From Triatoma infestans (lineage: Eukaryota > Arthropoda > Insecta > Hemiptera > Reduviidae), in contig JAAEAF010000640.1 of NCBI GenBank assembly GCA_011037195.1, positions 124,001 through 188,000 on the forward strand: DNA of 64,000 nucleotides. The letters are read 5' to 3'. Both the position numbers and the translations under genes were made by a program. Below are positions 1-9,870 of this stretch, piece after piece (the first letter of the stretch is position 1; each line of letters begins with the position of its first letter). The notes under the pieces were generated by a model that searched no databases, was not told where the DNA came from, and was given only the letters and a program-made list of their open reading frames with translations.

Positions 1-81
1 TTAAGTTTTTTATTTATGTTGCATTGTTTTATATGTTGTGCATTGTTTTTTATGTCATGCGCTAGAATCAAAAGAAAATCA

Positions 82-303
82 TCAGTGATTGATTCCTAAA
101 CTAGTATGTTTGTATGTATTCCTCGAATACTCTAAATCTATGGGAATTCCAGGCTGTTGGGCCGCGCGTGTAGCTTTTGGTGGTCCGATGACTATTTGAG
201 CTCTACTACCGCAGTACATTTTTGCATAGTCACATCCATAAGGTTTGAAATATAAGCAAAGATTTGTTTCTTTATTTTTTTCCCCAATCGCACTGACTAA
301 TCT
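82..303 (-). CDS. Possible following exon of the same gene
   Basis: This minus-strand frame is open from about 303 to a TGA at 82. It reads like protein: Cys pairs around YGCDYAKMYCG and a PIDLEY segment reminiscent of a later part of the THSD1 extracellular region. It lies in the same frame as the exon at 355-644, only about 50-60 bases downstream. No AG acceptor in the gap gives the phase 0 entry that the upstream donor requires: candidate AGs near 299-322 enter in the wrong phase or hit stops. It may therefore belong to another transcript, use an unseen junction or be a chance frame. No clear donor follows, so it could be a terminal exon. Confidence 0.28.
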   Translation of the reverse strand, partial: RLVSAIGEKNKETNLCLYFKPYGCDYAKMYCGSRAQIVIGPPKATRAAQQPGIPIDLEYSRNTYKHTSLGINH

Positions 304-354
304 CAATATAAAATAAAATTAGACTGCAGAGCAGCTCGCTATATGTCCTCTCAC

Positions 355-644
355 CTGATTATTATTGGTCAAATTTCTTGACGTATCAACAGAAAGTTTG
401 ATTCCATAATTGCCACCGCTGGTGATGACACCACAAGGAAATCTGGCTTTCGCCTGAGTGGTATTGGTCCAAGTCAGCGGTATAGTGCCCATATGTTGCC
501 AATCTTGTTCGGTGCCACGTTGTAATAAGTGCAGTCTACCTGTTAGTCCGGCCCATCCTCCTTGCACATGCACTTCTAGATCACCAGACAGGGCTACATG
601 CCCGGATGGTACAACAACCTCCAGACCCCCGTCCACCACCCACT
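355..644 (-). CDS. Candidate internal exon, THSD1-like extracellular domain
   Basis: A minus-strand block that looks like a real coding exon. It begins after a strong acceptor (TTGTTGTGTGTTACAG, cut before position 644) and ends at a consensus donor CAG|GTGAGA (cut after 355). The 290 nt stay open: two bases complete a split codon and 96 codons follow, so the exon is phase 1 in and phase 0 out. GC content is clearly above the flanks. The product has a GHVALSGDLEVHVQ strand-like segment, alternating hydrophobic residues, one Cys near residue 73 of the block and an N-glycosylation-like NTT. This pattern resembles the first beta-sandwich domain of thrombospondin type-1 domain-containing protein 1, in which GHVALS, a leucine-rich strand and F-x-C recur in the same order. 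The match is recalled by eye, so identity is tentative. The gene would start to the right and continue to the left, off the window. Confidence 0.5.
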
Positions 645-849
645 CTGTAACACACAACAATATATACGTTTTTCTACTATAGTTGAATAATGTGACATTT
701 ATTCCACTGAAATCAACAATGTTGCCATCTTCCAATTGAACAAACTTTAATCTTTGAATGAAATTTCTAAATTATATTAATTATATTAAAATAAAATAGA
801 AGTTCTTAAATTAAACAACATTTAACATTTTAACATCATTGAATATGTT

Positions 850-1010
850 GATGGATCCGCGTTGCTGGAAAACAAACTGAATTTTATCGTCACTGCTTGC
901 TTCTTTTGGTGCTTCTGACCGGTTTCAGGTTGTTATCCATTGTCAGAATAAGGCTATCAAGTTTCTGTAGCGAGTTCACTACAACTTTAGGCTTCTGTTT
1001 AAACAAGATT
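850..1010 (-). mobile_element. Half copy of hammerhead-ribozyme palindromic element
   Basis: The minus strand around 914-955 reads a degenerate hammerhead core: CTGACAA instead of CTGANGA, a GGAT/ACC hairpin, then GAAAC CG GTC. The adjoining bases (CTATCAAGTTTCTGTAG and following) match one arm of the palindrome at 49800-50060, so this is one arm of the same family without its mirror arm. The core G-to-A change should abolish cleavage. Confidence 0.55.
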
Positions 1011-1019
1011 TAATAACTA

Positions 1020-1640
1020 TTATCGTTTTATAAATTATGTTGTATACCTATAGGGACTCAATAATTGTATATACATATAATTCTAAGTGTATGTAAATTT
1101 TGGCTGCGCTGGAGAATTTGTTTTGTATTAAATTTTATGGCGTCGATTGCTCTGGCCTTTAGCCATATACTTTGTCTTCTACTTTGTCAAGTAGACGCTA
1201 CGCGACGAACGAGACGCTATGAACAATGACGCCTAATATACTTCTAATAAATCATATTACAACTACTACCACACCAGTAAATACGTTATTCTATAAATGC
1301 ACCATTCTAATATATAATAATAAATAACCTACTTATAAAAGTGGCTTGGAATACTAGATATTTCTCCCGGCCCTTTAATGCTAAGCTAAAACTTTGCACC
1401 AGCAAACACTTTCACATTCATGCAGGTGCTGGGGTTGCCAATCCCGGCTCAGACCCACCCCTCCAAGAGTCAGTGGCTCCCGAGTTAAAATAGTGCAGGG
1501 AAGGCTTCCTACATGACCAAAAGTTGCCACCCCTGGCCGGTATTGGCCCCCCACACTCATTCACACGTATCTTCATACCTATATCTAAATCTAATTCTAA
1601 ATCTTATACTATCACTAACAAACTAGTGGGATTGTAGTAC
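1020..1640. other. Intergenic, no gene seen
   Basis: AT-rich to about 1360, then a more GC-rich patch (1368-1560) containing GCAGGTGCTGGGG and CCCTGGCCGGTATTGG. No open frame, RNA gene or clear repeat was recognised. The GC-rich patch may be part of an unrecognised transposon. Confidence 0.4.
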
Positions 1641-1641
1641 T

Positions 1642-3022
1642 CGATACTTAACGTTACACGATGTAAAGCTTTATATATAGAAGAGACAGAGGAAGATAGA
1701 AAGCAGTGGAAACAATGGGAAGCGATGTACTGCCACAGTTAGTGCTTGTCTAGCCTACATAAATCTACATCACTCAATCCTCTTTCCCGCTAATAAATTA
1801 CTTTCATATAAGTTACATTCATTCTTTCGTAACTATATACAACTATGTATTAAAATTGCGCAATTATATATTTCTAAACATCCCCAGTGCTTTTAAGAAA
1901 CCAATTACTTCTCTCATCTTATCTCATTCAACCAGATTCTCATTCTGACTGTCTGACAAGTTATACAGCTGTTGCATATCATTTATTCTCTACAAGAGCA
2001 TAGTATATGACGAACAGTTAGGCGTTCGCCATCTTTCACATAATGGCATGTCTCTCCCAGTTAAGAGGTATTAGTGTGTGAGGAGTGTGTGACCTAGTCT
2101 GAGTCGATGAATTTTGATTCTCTCGCTTCTGTTTAAGGACAGGGGAGGCTTCCAGCTGTTTACAGTTTTTTTGTTAAGGGTAGGGCATTTTCAATGTGTT
2201 GCTACTTATTCTTTATGGCGTCTGATAAATGTGCCTTAAAGTCTGCGTGTTTGGCAATATGTACCTCTTGTGTCTCTTTTTCGGTGGCTTGCGGAGCTGC
2301 TTTATCAGCCATCTCAATACATTATGGCTAGATATCCAGATAAAAATTATGGCTTTGCCAATATGATTTAACAAAGTTAAGAGAGCCAGAATCCCCTGAT
2401 CGAAAGTAAGACCTTGAAGAACGCTCATTGAATCGGATGCTATCAAGAACTGGGAAATTTGTAGTCATAGGGCAGAATAACAGAGCTTGCCAAAGTGGAT
2501 ATACAGCTGTATAAACTGAGTATACTTCGGAAGCGCCCAGGAATGTGATTGGTTATCTACAGCAATAGCACTACCACCAACACCGTTAACTGTTTTGGAG
2601 TTTGATGGGTGTATAGTTTATTCACTTTTATTTAGTAGCAATGAATAAATAAAGGCAAATTATAAGTATTTAGATGTGATTTTATTACAAGTTAGTGCAC
2701 TGTAATAGTAAAATGCTGTTACATTCTGTGATTAAATTACAATACAGAACCACTTTATAGATCATGTTACATCTAAACGTTCTCTCTCCCTCCCCCCTCT
2801 CTCTGAGTATATAAACAAAGTTTTAATCAAACGCTAGTTTAATTATACACAGAGAGCGCTCTGACGACAATATAAACCACTGTTTCCTTGTTTCTTGTTA
2901 AATTAACTGATTTAGATGGCACTAACTGTGGCAGCACATCGCTTCCCATTGTTTCCACTGCTTTCTATCTTCCTCTGTCTCTTCTATATATAAAGCTTTA
3001 CATCGTGTGACGTTAAGTATCG
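1642..3022. mobile_element. Element with ~105-bp terminal inverted repeats
   Basis: Bases 1642-1746 are the near-perfect reverse complement of 2919-3022. The outer ends read CGATACTTAACGTTACACG on the left and CGTGTGACGTTAAGTATCG on the right; the inner ends are CTGCCACAGTTAGTGC and its complement. The 1.17-kb interior contains a LINE RNase H relic on the minus strand but no transposase. A non-autonomous DNA transposon (MITE-like, with a nested LINE piece) is the simplest reading. I could not find a convincing target-site duplication. Confidence 0.6.
2160..2470 (-). pseudogene. LINE RNase H domain relic
   Basis: The minus frame 2446-2213 contains IASDSMSVLQGL, the DS step of a LINE-encoded RNase H, followed after the usual spacing by FIWISSHNV (canonically WVPSH) and then YILPNT. 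The order and spacing fit the RNase H of I/Jockey/R1-type non-LTR elements. Upstream RT sequence is not recognisable. It sits inside the inverted-repeat element 1642-3022. Stops flank it, so it is a dead fragment. Confidence 0.55.
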
Positions 3023-3029
3023 CTTAACC

Positions 3030-3540
3030 CCCCACCGCTAATAACCGCCATTTTGTAACTTGATATCTATTAAAATTCCACTTTAATATAACACCACAGT
3101 CATTGGTTACTAATGGCAACATCCTTGTACACAGGTTATTAATGTTGAATTTTATTTTAATAACCTTTCTGTGACAGTGACTTTACTATCTACACAGCTT
3201 TAAAACTCATGTATACTTTGGAACGATATATTAAAGTGAAATGGCACTTCAAAGATACGCAAAAACCCATTAAAAATCAATTTTCTCCGGAAAATATTTC
3301 AAATAAAAAGTGACTATTGATGTTGTTTATCATAGTAATGTTTATCATAGTAATGTTTATTACAAGTAATGTTTATTATTACATAAACTATCTTTAGCCA
3401 GTCTGCAACATCAGATTCTTAAACTAGCACCACAAATTAAATTCAAATTAAAAAAACACATCAAATGAAATTATAAAACGGAATATGTAACAGAGTTTAC
3501 ACATTCGGTGAAGTTGTTCGCGTCACATAACCCCTAAATA
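3030..3540. other. Intergenic AT-rich spacer
   Basis: No coding frame. Contains GTTTATCATAGTAAT-type short tandem repeats near 3318-3375. AAAATCAATTTTCTCCGG near 3275-3292 is a fragment resembling the abundant dispersed repeat. Confidence 0.4.
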
Positions 3541-3708
3541 TTCAACTAAACGAACAACATCAGTCCTGCCCCTGCAGGACCGAAGACAGAATAGGCCTGC
3601 TCCAAATCCTGGATGTCGTAAGAGGCGACTAACAGGATATGGGGGAAGTGATTAGCACTTTATGGAGAGGTCAGCTCTCCCTACTAGCCCAGGGAGCTAT
3701 AACGCTAT

Positions 3709-3735
3709 CACACACATACACACACACACACACAC
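3709..3735. repeat. (CA)n microsatellite
   Basis: About 13 CA units with one interruption, inside the 5'UTR of the LINE at 3545. Confidence 0.9.
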
Positions 3736-3938
3736 CGTACTCAGGATACACTTTTAGGGCCCTAATCTAGAATCTAAGCTATCCTACCGTTGGTTTGGTT
3801 GGCGGCGGGGATCCTTCGGCCGTCTCAAACTGTGTCCTTCAGATACCAGGCGACCTCCGGTTGGACGGTAGCCTTCCCGCGATATCCAGGCCTTGCTGTG
3901 GGTCACAGTTTTGGTCCTTGGATACTCGTGGGATCTGA

Positions 3939-4404
3939 ATGAATCAACCTCCATCTAAAAAAACTTCAGAAGCGTCCACCTCTTTAAAAGCGGACGTGGT
4001 AATGGGTCCACCAAATATTCCAAATAATATGAATCAGGGAAAGGCGGTATCCCTTCGGTTCCTGATCGTGAAAAAGGAGAATGGACATTTGTCCAAGGAC
4101 AACCCGTTTATTATAAACAAATTGCTGTTTGGACTGGGAGGAGATTTAAAAACGATTGAAAAGATAAAATATGGTTTGCTATTGATTGAAACTGTTTCAG
4201 CGCCGCAATCTAACGGATTATGTAATATTAAGAAAATTGGAAACTGAATATCGCAGTAAGTGCCCATCAGACACCAACACTTCCAAAGATGTTATCTTCT
4301 GCAGGGACCTAAATTGTACCGTCGAAGATATAGCGCGCGAATTGAAAAAGCAAGGAGTAATTGAAGATAGACTTATCAAACCTAGGATTAAAAACGTTCA
4401 ATAA
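3939..4404 (+). pseudogene. LINE ORF1 (gag-like), frameshifted
   Basis: The reading frame opens with MNQPPSKKTSEAST and runs to 4247; the family continues in another frame over 4186-4404. The second frame holds DVIFCRDLNCTVEDIARELK and GVIEDRLIKPRIKNV, a block typical of gag-like ORF1 proteins of I/Jockey-group LINEs. The ATG at 3939 follows the GC-rich 5'UTR and is the natural start. One frameshift near 4200 and further stops after 4404 break the protein. The CCHC knuckles that should follow are degenerate. Confidence 0.65.
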
Positions 4405-5569
4405 ACCAAAATTCCGTACAGAATTAGATTAACTTTCTACTCACTTCCGGTCAGAAGGTACATGCCCGCTCCTCTTCGTTGTTTCCGATGACAACAATAT
4501 GGTCGTATCCTTTTGATCAAGTCTGCGTCTGCGGTCAAATATTCATGAACGAAAATCATGTAAGGAGCCTATCGTTTGTTTAAATTGTGAAAAAACCATT
4601 CAGCTCGCTCTCGCAATTGTCCAGTTTTTTAGACCTAATGGCTAATCAGGAGATAAAGGTGAAGGAAAAGCTATCTTACACGGAGGCCAAAAGGAACTAG
4701 TATTCCCAATCCACAAGGAATATCTTATGCTAGAGTCGCACCCAGCGGGCCAAGTAAATTAGATGTACCGTCACTTGTTAAAGAACATTTATTTCAGCTA
4801 GTTTCAGTTTTGAAAACAGTATTTGAATCAAAAGATCTAATTTCACCGTGCTTTCTGAGACTTGGCAACCTGCCAGGACCGCTCAGATCACGAACTAAGT
4901 CAGTGATTAGCCAAAGTCACGCCCGCACAAATGTGGGTTCTGAAAAAAGAAAACATACTCAGTTAAAGGAAGCAGAAGATGAACTCACATTTCAACCCAC
5001 ATTTATAGCTCTATGAATCAAGATATTCCAGGAAAATCCTCTCGTACAAGGGGAAAAAGATGGCCAAAGGGGAAACCCCGTGTGATTCCCACTGTTATAA
5101 AATTGATTATGACTATTTCATTTTGTTTCCTTTTATCAAATTATAAAATGATATTTATTTTACATTATTTATTCTTTGTTTTGGTTGGGGTTTTATTATT
5201 TCGAATTTATGTATTTAAGAAAACCAAAAATGGAAAATTTTATACAACGAAATTGCAATGGGATTTTAACTCATTATTGTGACTTGAAGATGCTTCTGAC
5301 AAAATATGACCCATTATGTGCGTATACAAGAGACCCATCAAACTAGGCAATCCTACTCCGTCAGATATTATGTAATAGTAGTGAATGTGCGACCAAAAGA
5401 AGGGTGGCACTTAAAATTAGAAGAGATGAGCTTCACCTCTATTGACTGGATACGCCACTACAAGCTGTTGCGATCCAAATACCATTTCCTTATATGCGTA
5501 AAAATAACTTACGTAAGTAAAAATTATGTACGAAAGCAAAACTTATATTATGTTACTTATATAACTTAG

Positions 5570-6050
5570 TATTCTGGTCTCCTGAAAACCTCAGGACGCC
5601 TATTTTGCCTTATAGCTTTTCTCCCCAATAAGAAGTCTTGTTGTTTGGGAATAACGAAAAGCATTTCCAAACAAATGACTATTATACGATATACAAATAT
5701 CAACTTCCCGAAGTAAGGAAGTTCACTTACGTAAACATATGGTTTTTACGAATTATTATTACAAGTAATTTTTGTAAAGGAGTGTAATGGACAGGGCTTG
5801 AAGGCAAGTTCATCTGGAGTTGTTGGTATTGTTCGTCTATATGTCTTTCTCCCTAGTAGAGTATGACGTCATATCCAAAATTCAACAAATGTTCTTCTTT
5901 TCGCTGCGGAGATGGTCCAAATGATGCCTTTGAATCTCAGGTATGACAGGTGGGTGAACAGTTTAGTTAATAATAAAAGTTTATTAATTTGATTAACTGG
6001 AGTAAGAGAAAGACGTGTGAGTATTTCATACCAGATTTTTTTTTGTCCAC
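5570..6050. other. Intergenic
   Basis: No gene seen. The right part (about 6010-6090) holds GTGAGTATTTCATACCAG and then a CA run and GACCATTGACTAAAAA, which are landmarks of the dispersed repeat family described at 16180-16990. Confidence 0.4.
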
Positions 6051-6190
6051 AAAATATCACACACACACACACACACACACACACGACCATTGACTAAAAA
6101 GTGTTTTTTTTTTTATTTTATTCAGCACATACGTTAAAATGTGTATTTCCGGTAAAAACCAAGCTTCAAAAATTACATCAAATATTATAA
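6050..6190 (-). repeat. Dispersed repeat family fragment with (CA)n
   Basis: A CA run at 6059-6084 is followed by GACCATTGACTAAAAA and, about 65 bases on, GTGTATTTCCGGTAAAAAC. These landmarks are shared in the same order with the copies at 33480 and 37740. Confidence 0.6.
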
Positions 6191-6990
6191 AACAATGTAA
6201 TAAAATAAAATACCTCGTAATAAAATTTACAAGTGGAAAACCGGAAATTAATGTTAATGTTTAAATTATAGAATAAAGTTGATTACAGTGACATTAATTG
6301 AGGTAAATGGGCCTTGTAAACTAATAATTACTAAGTAATAGGCCCGCCATCACTAATAGTAATATATAATAAGTAAAATTACACGGCAGCGAAGAGGGAG
6401 TGAGATGGCCCCCGCACGGGAATATTATAGTGTGTGCAACAGAGACGGGAGATAGATGAGAGTAGTTTATTATCAAATTATACTGATGGGTAAGTTTATA
6501 TTGTGGTTATCCCAAATTTTGCCAAAATAACATGGCCGCCTGCAGAGCACTCTGCTGTGCTAACTTCAAAACTTATCTAGACAAGTACAACTACTAGTAA
6601 CAGCTGTTTCAACTACCTGTTACTCTACTCCAATAATCTTGCAAACTACTTAGATTTCCTAAACTAAAACACACGTTCCCTTCGGGCAACTCATACAATT
6701 TCTTATAATTGGTCAATTTTCTTCCAATTCGGATTTTTAAGATTTCATTTAAGATTAAGTTGTCGTTAAAGATAGATCAGATTTAATATACATATAAAAT
6801 GTCTCTTTCATGAATTCTAGGAATATTGAGTTATTTTCATTTTTTTAGTTTTTGTTATTCCAATTTTTTGCGCAACCTGTACGCCTTACTTCGATCTGCA
6901 TACAATTTATTAATTGTTAGAAGAAGTCGATGGGTAAGAATTATTGGACATTTTCGGGAGTTCTTATACAGCTTATTATGTATTTCTAAT
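6190..6990. other. Intergenic AT-rich spacer
   Basis: No coding frame with recognisable content. The open frame from 6826 is rich in Tyr, Phe and Leu and overlaps the start of a dispersed repeat, so it is treated as chance. Confidence 0.4.
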
Positions 6991-6994
6991 TACT

Positions 6995-7440
6995 CTCACT
7001 GTTACCTCCTCTTACTCCTAGTAAGAGGAAGTATTGTAATCGTGTCAAATTTTCGATATCTAGTTTTCACCGGAAATATCCGTTTTGAGGTCCCTTGAGT
7101 CCAAAAAAGTGGTTTTTAGCAAATGGTCTGTGAGTGTGTGTGTTTGTGTGTGTCTGTGGTGTGTGAACAGCATAGCTCAAAAACGAAAAGCCGTAGAAAG
7201 TTGAAACTTGATATTCCGTTTTGGTATCACCATGGCATCTGACAGTGGGTCATCTGTCAAAATTCCTCAACCGGAAGTACCACTGTACTTGTTGATTTTT
7301 TTACTTTTTCGCGTCTTTCTCAAAAATGGCTCCGACGATTTTCTTCAAACTTGGTATATCAACTACACATACAAAGAGCTACAACTTTTATTTGAAATGT
7401 TTCTCTGGGAAAATTCATTTTTTTTTTAGACAGCCCCCTA
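6995..7440 (+). repeat. Dispersed repeat family, plus orientation
   Basis: Carries the ordered landmarks of the family: CTTACTCCTAGTAAGAGGAA with GTATTGTAATCGTGTC, then TTTTCACCGGAAATATCCG, GGTCCCTTGAGTCC, a GT-rich stretch at 7130-7165, CATAGCTCAAAAACGAAAAG, TTGATATTCCGTTTTGG, CCGGAAGTACC, and AAAATGGCTCCGACGATTTT near the right end. No protein is encoded. Confidence 0.75.
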
Positions 7441-7925
7441 TAATCAATCACCTTATTACCAGAAAGTGGTAACTGAAACTATGCGCTCTATTCCGAAACA
7501 CCTCCCCAAGGGAATAGGTGGAATTCCTCCCCTTCACCCCCCCAACCTTTTCACACAACCCTTTCAACCCCCAAAAGCCACCAACTCCCACACTTTCCCT
7601 CACCACCCTCTCTTGGTGTGAAGATTACTTCTGGTGAGAAGATTTTGTATATCGCATTACGCGTTCGGTTTTCACCAAACAGGGTCCGGTCATAAACATT
7701 TTCCAATGTTAAAAACTCTGTTGTGAAACACTCACACAAATTTCTCTTACTGCAATTTACATAGTTTGAAGTATTTATTTATTTATATTGAAATAAATTT
7801 CTCTTAACACATTTCCCCAATTAAGTTATTGAGATTTATATAAAAGAAAGTAATAACTGTGACCTAACAAACTGCCGCTAAAAAATTTGCTGAACACAGG
7901 CCTCCTAGTTTTAATCTTTCTACAT
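7440..7925. other. Intergenic
   Basis: A C-rich, pyrimidine-biased patch (7500-7610) on the plus strand, then AT-rich sequence. No gene recognised. Confidence 0.4.
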
Positions 7926-7929
7926 CTAT

Positions 7930-8545
7930 AAGTCAGTATAATTGGCGTCCCCTTGTAGAGACCGTCTCAAGTAATGGAATTTCTTCAGGGTAGGGAGGGA
8001 AACTTCCCGGTGAACTAGACTGCCATAAAGTCTTATAAGTCTAACCAATCCTCCAACTGTCCGGAGAATACTGGCAGGTCTGGACGAGGAAGATCGCTAC
8101 CCGCCGGATGGGTCTGAGAAGAAGAGGCTGGGATATCTCTTGACCTAGAAGTATTAACAGGACTACATTTGGCCTTACTGTTATGTATTAGTTCCTCGAA
8201 AGCCACACGGGTTTCTGTATCCTTGGACTGTATCCACTAGGAGCTCCACCGGTGTTAATATTAAGTTTCCTTATTTTCTTTTGCACCTCCTCAAACTGTG
8301 TTTCCAGTGTCTCTAGTCGCTCTAGTGAGACGTGGGATTCAACAGCCCCCAAACGGTCAAGTAGGGACTATAATTTTTGCCACTGCAAAAATCTTCTCTC
8401 GTTCGGACAGTAGGAGATTCATTGTCCCTTCACATGCCTCTTTCTTAACAGCCACTCCAGATTTTGAGAGTAGCTTGTCTTCACATCCCGGATTATCACG
8501 TAGAAAATAAAAAACCGATTCTTCAAGGTACTGGGTGAAGGCGAC
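7930..8545 (-). pseudogene. BEL/Pao-type LTR retrotransposon gag relic
   Basis: On the minus strand, broken frames together spell a BEL/Pao gag N-terminus. The first block (8545-8365) reads AFTQYLEESVFYFL and later LSEREKIFAVAK. The second block reads a coiled-coil-like ESHVSLERLETLETQFEEV. The third (about 8080-7930) reads RPDLPVFSGQLEDWLDL, then KFHYLRRSLQGDA. The last block is the landmark of the DUF1759 region of BEL/Pao gag, in which P-x-F-x-G-x-x-x-x-W and KF-x-YL-x-x-x-L-x-G-x-A recur. At least three stops or frameshifts separate the blocks. No LTR, protease or RT was found beside it. Confidence 0.6.
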
Positions 8546-8617
8546 TGTAATATTAATGAACAGAGAACTAGGAGATTGAGGATGTGAGGCAATCTTACCT
8601 TTAAATATTATTATATA

Positions 8618-8750
8618 GATTCTATGCTTACATAGATAGATCTATGCTTACATAGATAGATCTACGCTTACATAGATAGATCTACGCTACATAGATAGAT
8701 CTATGCTTACTTAGGTAGATCTGTGCTTAAATAGATAGATCTATGCTTAC
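8618..8750. repeat. Minisatellite, ~22-bp unit
   Basis: About six tandem copies of a unit close to TAGATCTATGCTTACATAGA, with single-base differences between copies. Confidence 0.85.
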
Positions 8751-8754
8751 TAAT

Positions 8755-9285
8755 GGTCAAGGAAAGAAAAAAAATTGATGAAATTAATTACTCAAAAATT
8801 AGGAAATTGATATAAACTTATTACAAGATATTAGCGTGAAAATTAGTGTAACTAATACATGAATCCCTAGTTAAGCTTCAGGAATTATAGAAGAGTAAAA
8901 ATATATAGCAATTATAAACATTATTGAAGAAAGATCAAAAAACAAAATCCTCTCCAACAATGAAACTAGAGTGCTTCTCTTAGTTTTAAGACAATAAATT
9001 CCTATAATAATTTCAATACTTAAATTTTCAACAATTAGCAAATAAAATTAATATTATTAACATGTGTCAAGGATTTGTGTTCCTACAATTTATATTTAAA
9101 ATCGTGATAAATTATATAACAACCATTTTTCTATATTGTATATATTATACAATTGATAACAGCATTGCAAAATAGATATGTATATTTTTTTTATACTCGT
9201 ACCAATAATAACAAACAAGTTCATAAAAAAAAACCTTTACTTTGTTAATAAATTTGTATATTTAAAAATAAATAAATTAATCTAA
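8755..9285. other. Intergenic AT-rich spacer
   Basis: Strongly A+T-rich with no coding or structural feature seen. The right edge holds the left target duplication (9274-9285) of the palindromic element. Confidence 0.4.
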
Positions 9286-9328
9286 ATATCAGAGACATTT
9301 TCCGTGATAGCCTAATTCTTTTTGTGGT

Positions 9329-9366
9329 CATCGACCGGTTTCGGGCGTTCGCCCATCTTCAGGATG
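9329..9366 (-). ncRNA. Hammerhead ribozyme motif, intact core (mirror copy)
   Basis: Reverse-complement twin of the motif at 9469-9506. It has the same stem I (CATC/GATG), CTGAAGA core, GGGC/GCCC stem II and GAAAC CG GTC segment. Transcription of either strand across the element would therefore give one hammerhead. Confidence 0.72.
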
Positions 9367-9468
9367 TTTTTTGTTAAACAGTGTAATAACATAGACATGC
9401 GCAGAGCAACAGTATCAACTGTATTTGCTCTGTGCAAGTCTATGTTAGTACACTGTTTAACAAAAAAA

Positions 9469-9506
9469 CATCCTGAAGATGGGCGAACGCCCGAAACCGG
9501 TCGATG
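9469..9506 (+). ncRNA. Hammerhead ribozyme motif, intact core
   Basis: Order of parts: CATC (stem I), CTGAAGA (conserved core), GGGC-GAAC-GCCC (stem II), GAAA (core), A-C/G-T two-pair stem III closing a CG loop, C at the cleavage site (9502), then GATG pairing with CATC. All invariant core positions are present. The two-pair stem III is typical of minimal hammerheads, which are thought to cleave best as dimers. Confidence 0.72.
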
Positions 9507-9750
9507 ACCACAAAAAGAAGAGGCTATCACGGAAAATGTCTCTGATGCCTTCCAGCTCTGCGGAACCAACCACCACAACAAATTAATCTAACATTGCGGC
9601 CGGAAGAATATAGCTTCCTTTTCTTTCTTTTTTCCTTTTAATTATATTTAATGTAATATTCCAAGAAATAAATTCTTCTTAATGGAATTAAATGAGATGT
9701 AAATATACTAATTGTTTGCACATATAAATATATAAACATTACTACTACAA

Positions 9751-9870
9751 TGGAAGGGAATAGCTAAGTGTTTAGCATAATGGACTCCCACGCGGAGGAC
9801 CCGGGTTCGAGTCCAGCTGCGCTACCATTAGATTTTTTCTTGCTAGGAGCCCCCTACAGCTCACTGTCCA
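9751..9870 (+). mobile_element. tRNA-derived SINE, 3'-truncated
   Basis: Starts GGAAGGGAATAGCTAAGTG (A-box region) with a B box GGGTTCGAGTCC at 9803-9814. It continues into the family body (TTAGATTTTTTCTTGCTAGGAGC, then CTACAGCTCACTGTCC) and stops there. Confidence 0.75.

Larger units (their letters stand above)
3545..5500 (+). mobile_element. I-like LINE, 5' half (5'UTR, ORF1, start of endonuclease)
   Basis: The left part (3545-3938) is a GC-richer 5'UTR with GTCGTAAGAGGCGACTAA and an internal CA repeat. ORF1 begins at the ATG at 3939 and is recognisable through several frameshifts to about 5090. It contains the RFLIVKK start of the gag-like domain, DVIFCRDL with EDIARELKKQGVIEDR, then MPAPLRCFR (the segment before the zinc knuckles), degenerate knuckles, and IKVKEKLSYTEAKR. 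From about 5245 the frames give LQW, then VRIQETHQTRQ near 5315, the start of an AP-like endonuclease, followed by TPLQAVAIQI near 5455. After ~5500 similarity stops, so the RT half is missing. It was a non-LTR retrotransposon whose ORF1 binds RNA and whose ORF2 nicks target DNA. This copy is dead. Confidence 0.72.
9286..9579. mobile_element. Palindromic hammerhead-ribozyme element (Penelope/retrozyme-like)
   Basis: Bases 9288-9410 and 9424-9546 are near-perfect reverse complements around a centre at 9417. The element is flanked by the 12-bp direct repeat AAATTAATCTAA (9274-9285 and 9580-9591), a plausible target-site duplication. After the right arm lies an extra ~33-bp tail (9547-9579) with no mirror copy. 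Each arm holds a complete hammerhead ribozyme motif, one per strand. Hammerheads of this minimal type are known from Penelope-like elements and retrozymes, which spread through circular or template-primed RNA copies. No reverse transcriptase is present, so the copy is non-autonomous. The two short open frames here are simply the palindrome translated. Confidence 0.7.

Noticed and set aside
6826..7098. Small membrane protein
   Set aside because: Tyr/Phe/Leu-rich chance frame that runs into the landmark sequence of the dispersed repeat.
8618..8750. CRISPR-like array
   Set aside because: Units are contiguous without unique spacers; it is a minisatellite. The same holds for 48328-48582.
9312..9581. 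Overlapping genes on both strands
   Set aside because: Both frames are translations of the same palindrome and mirror each other.
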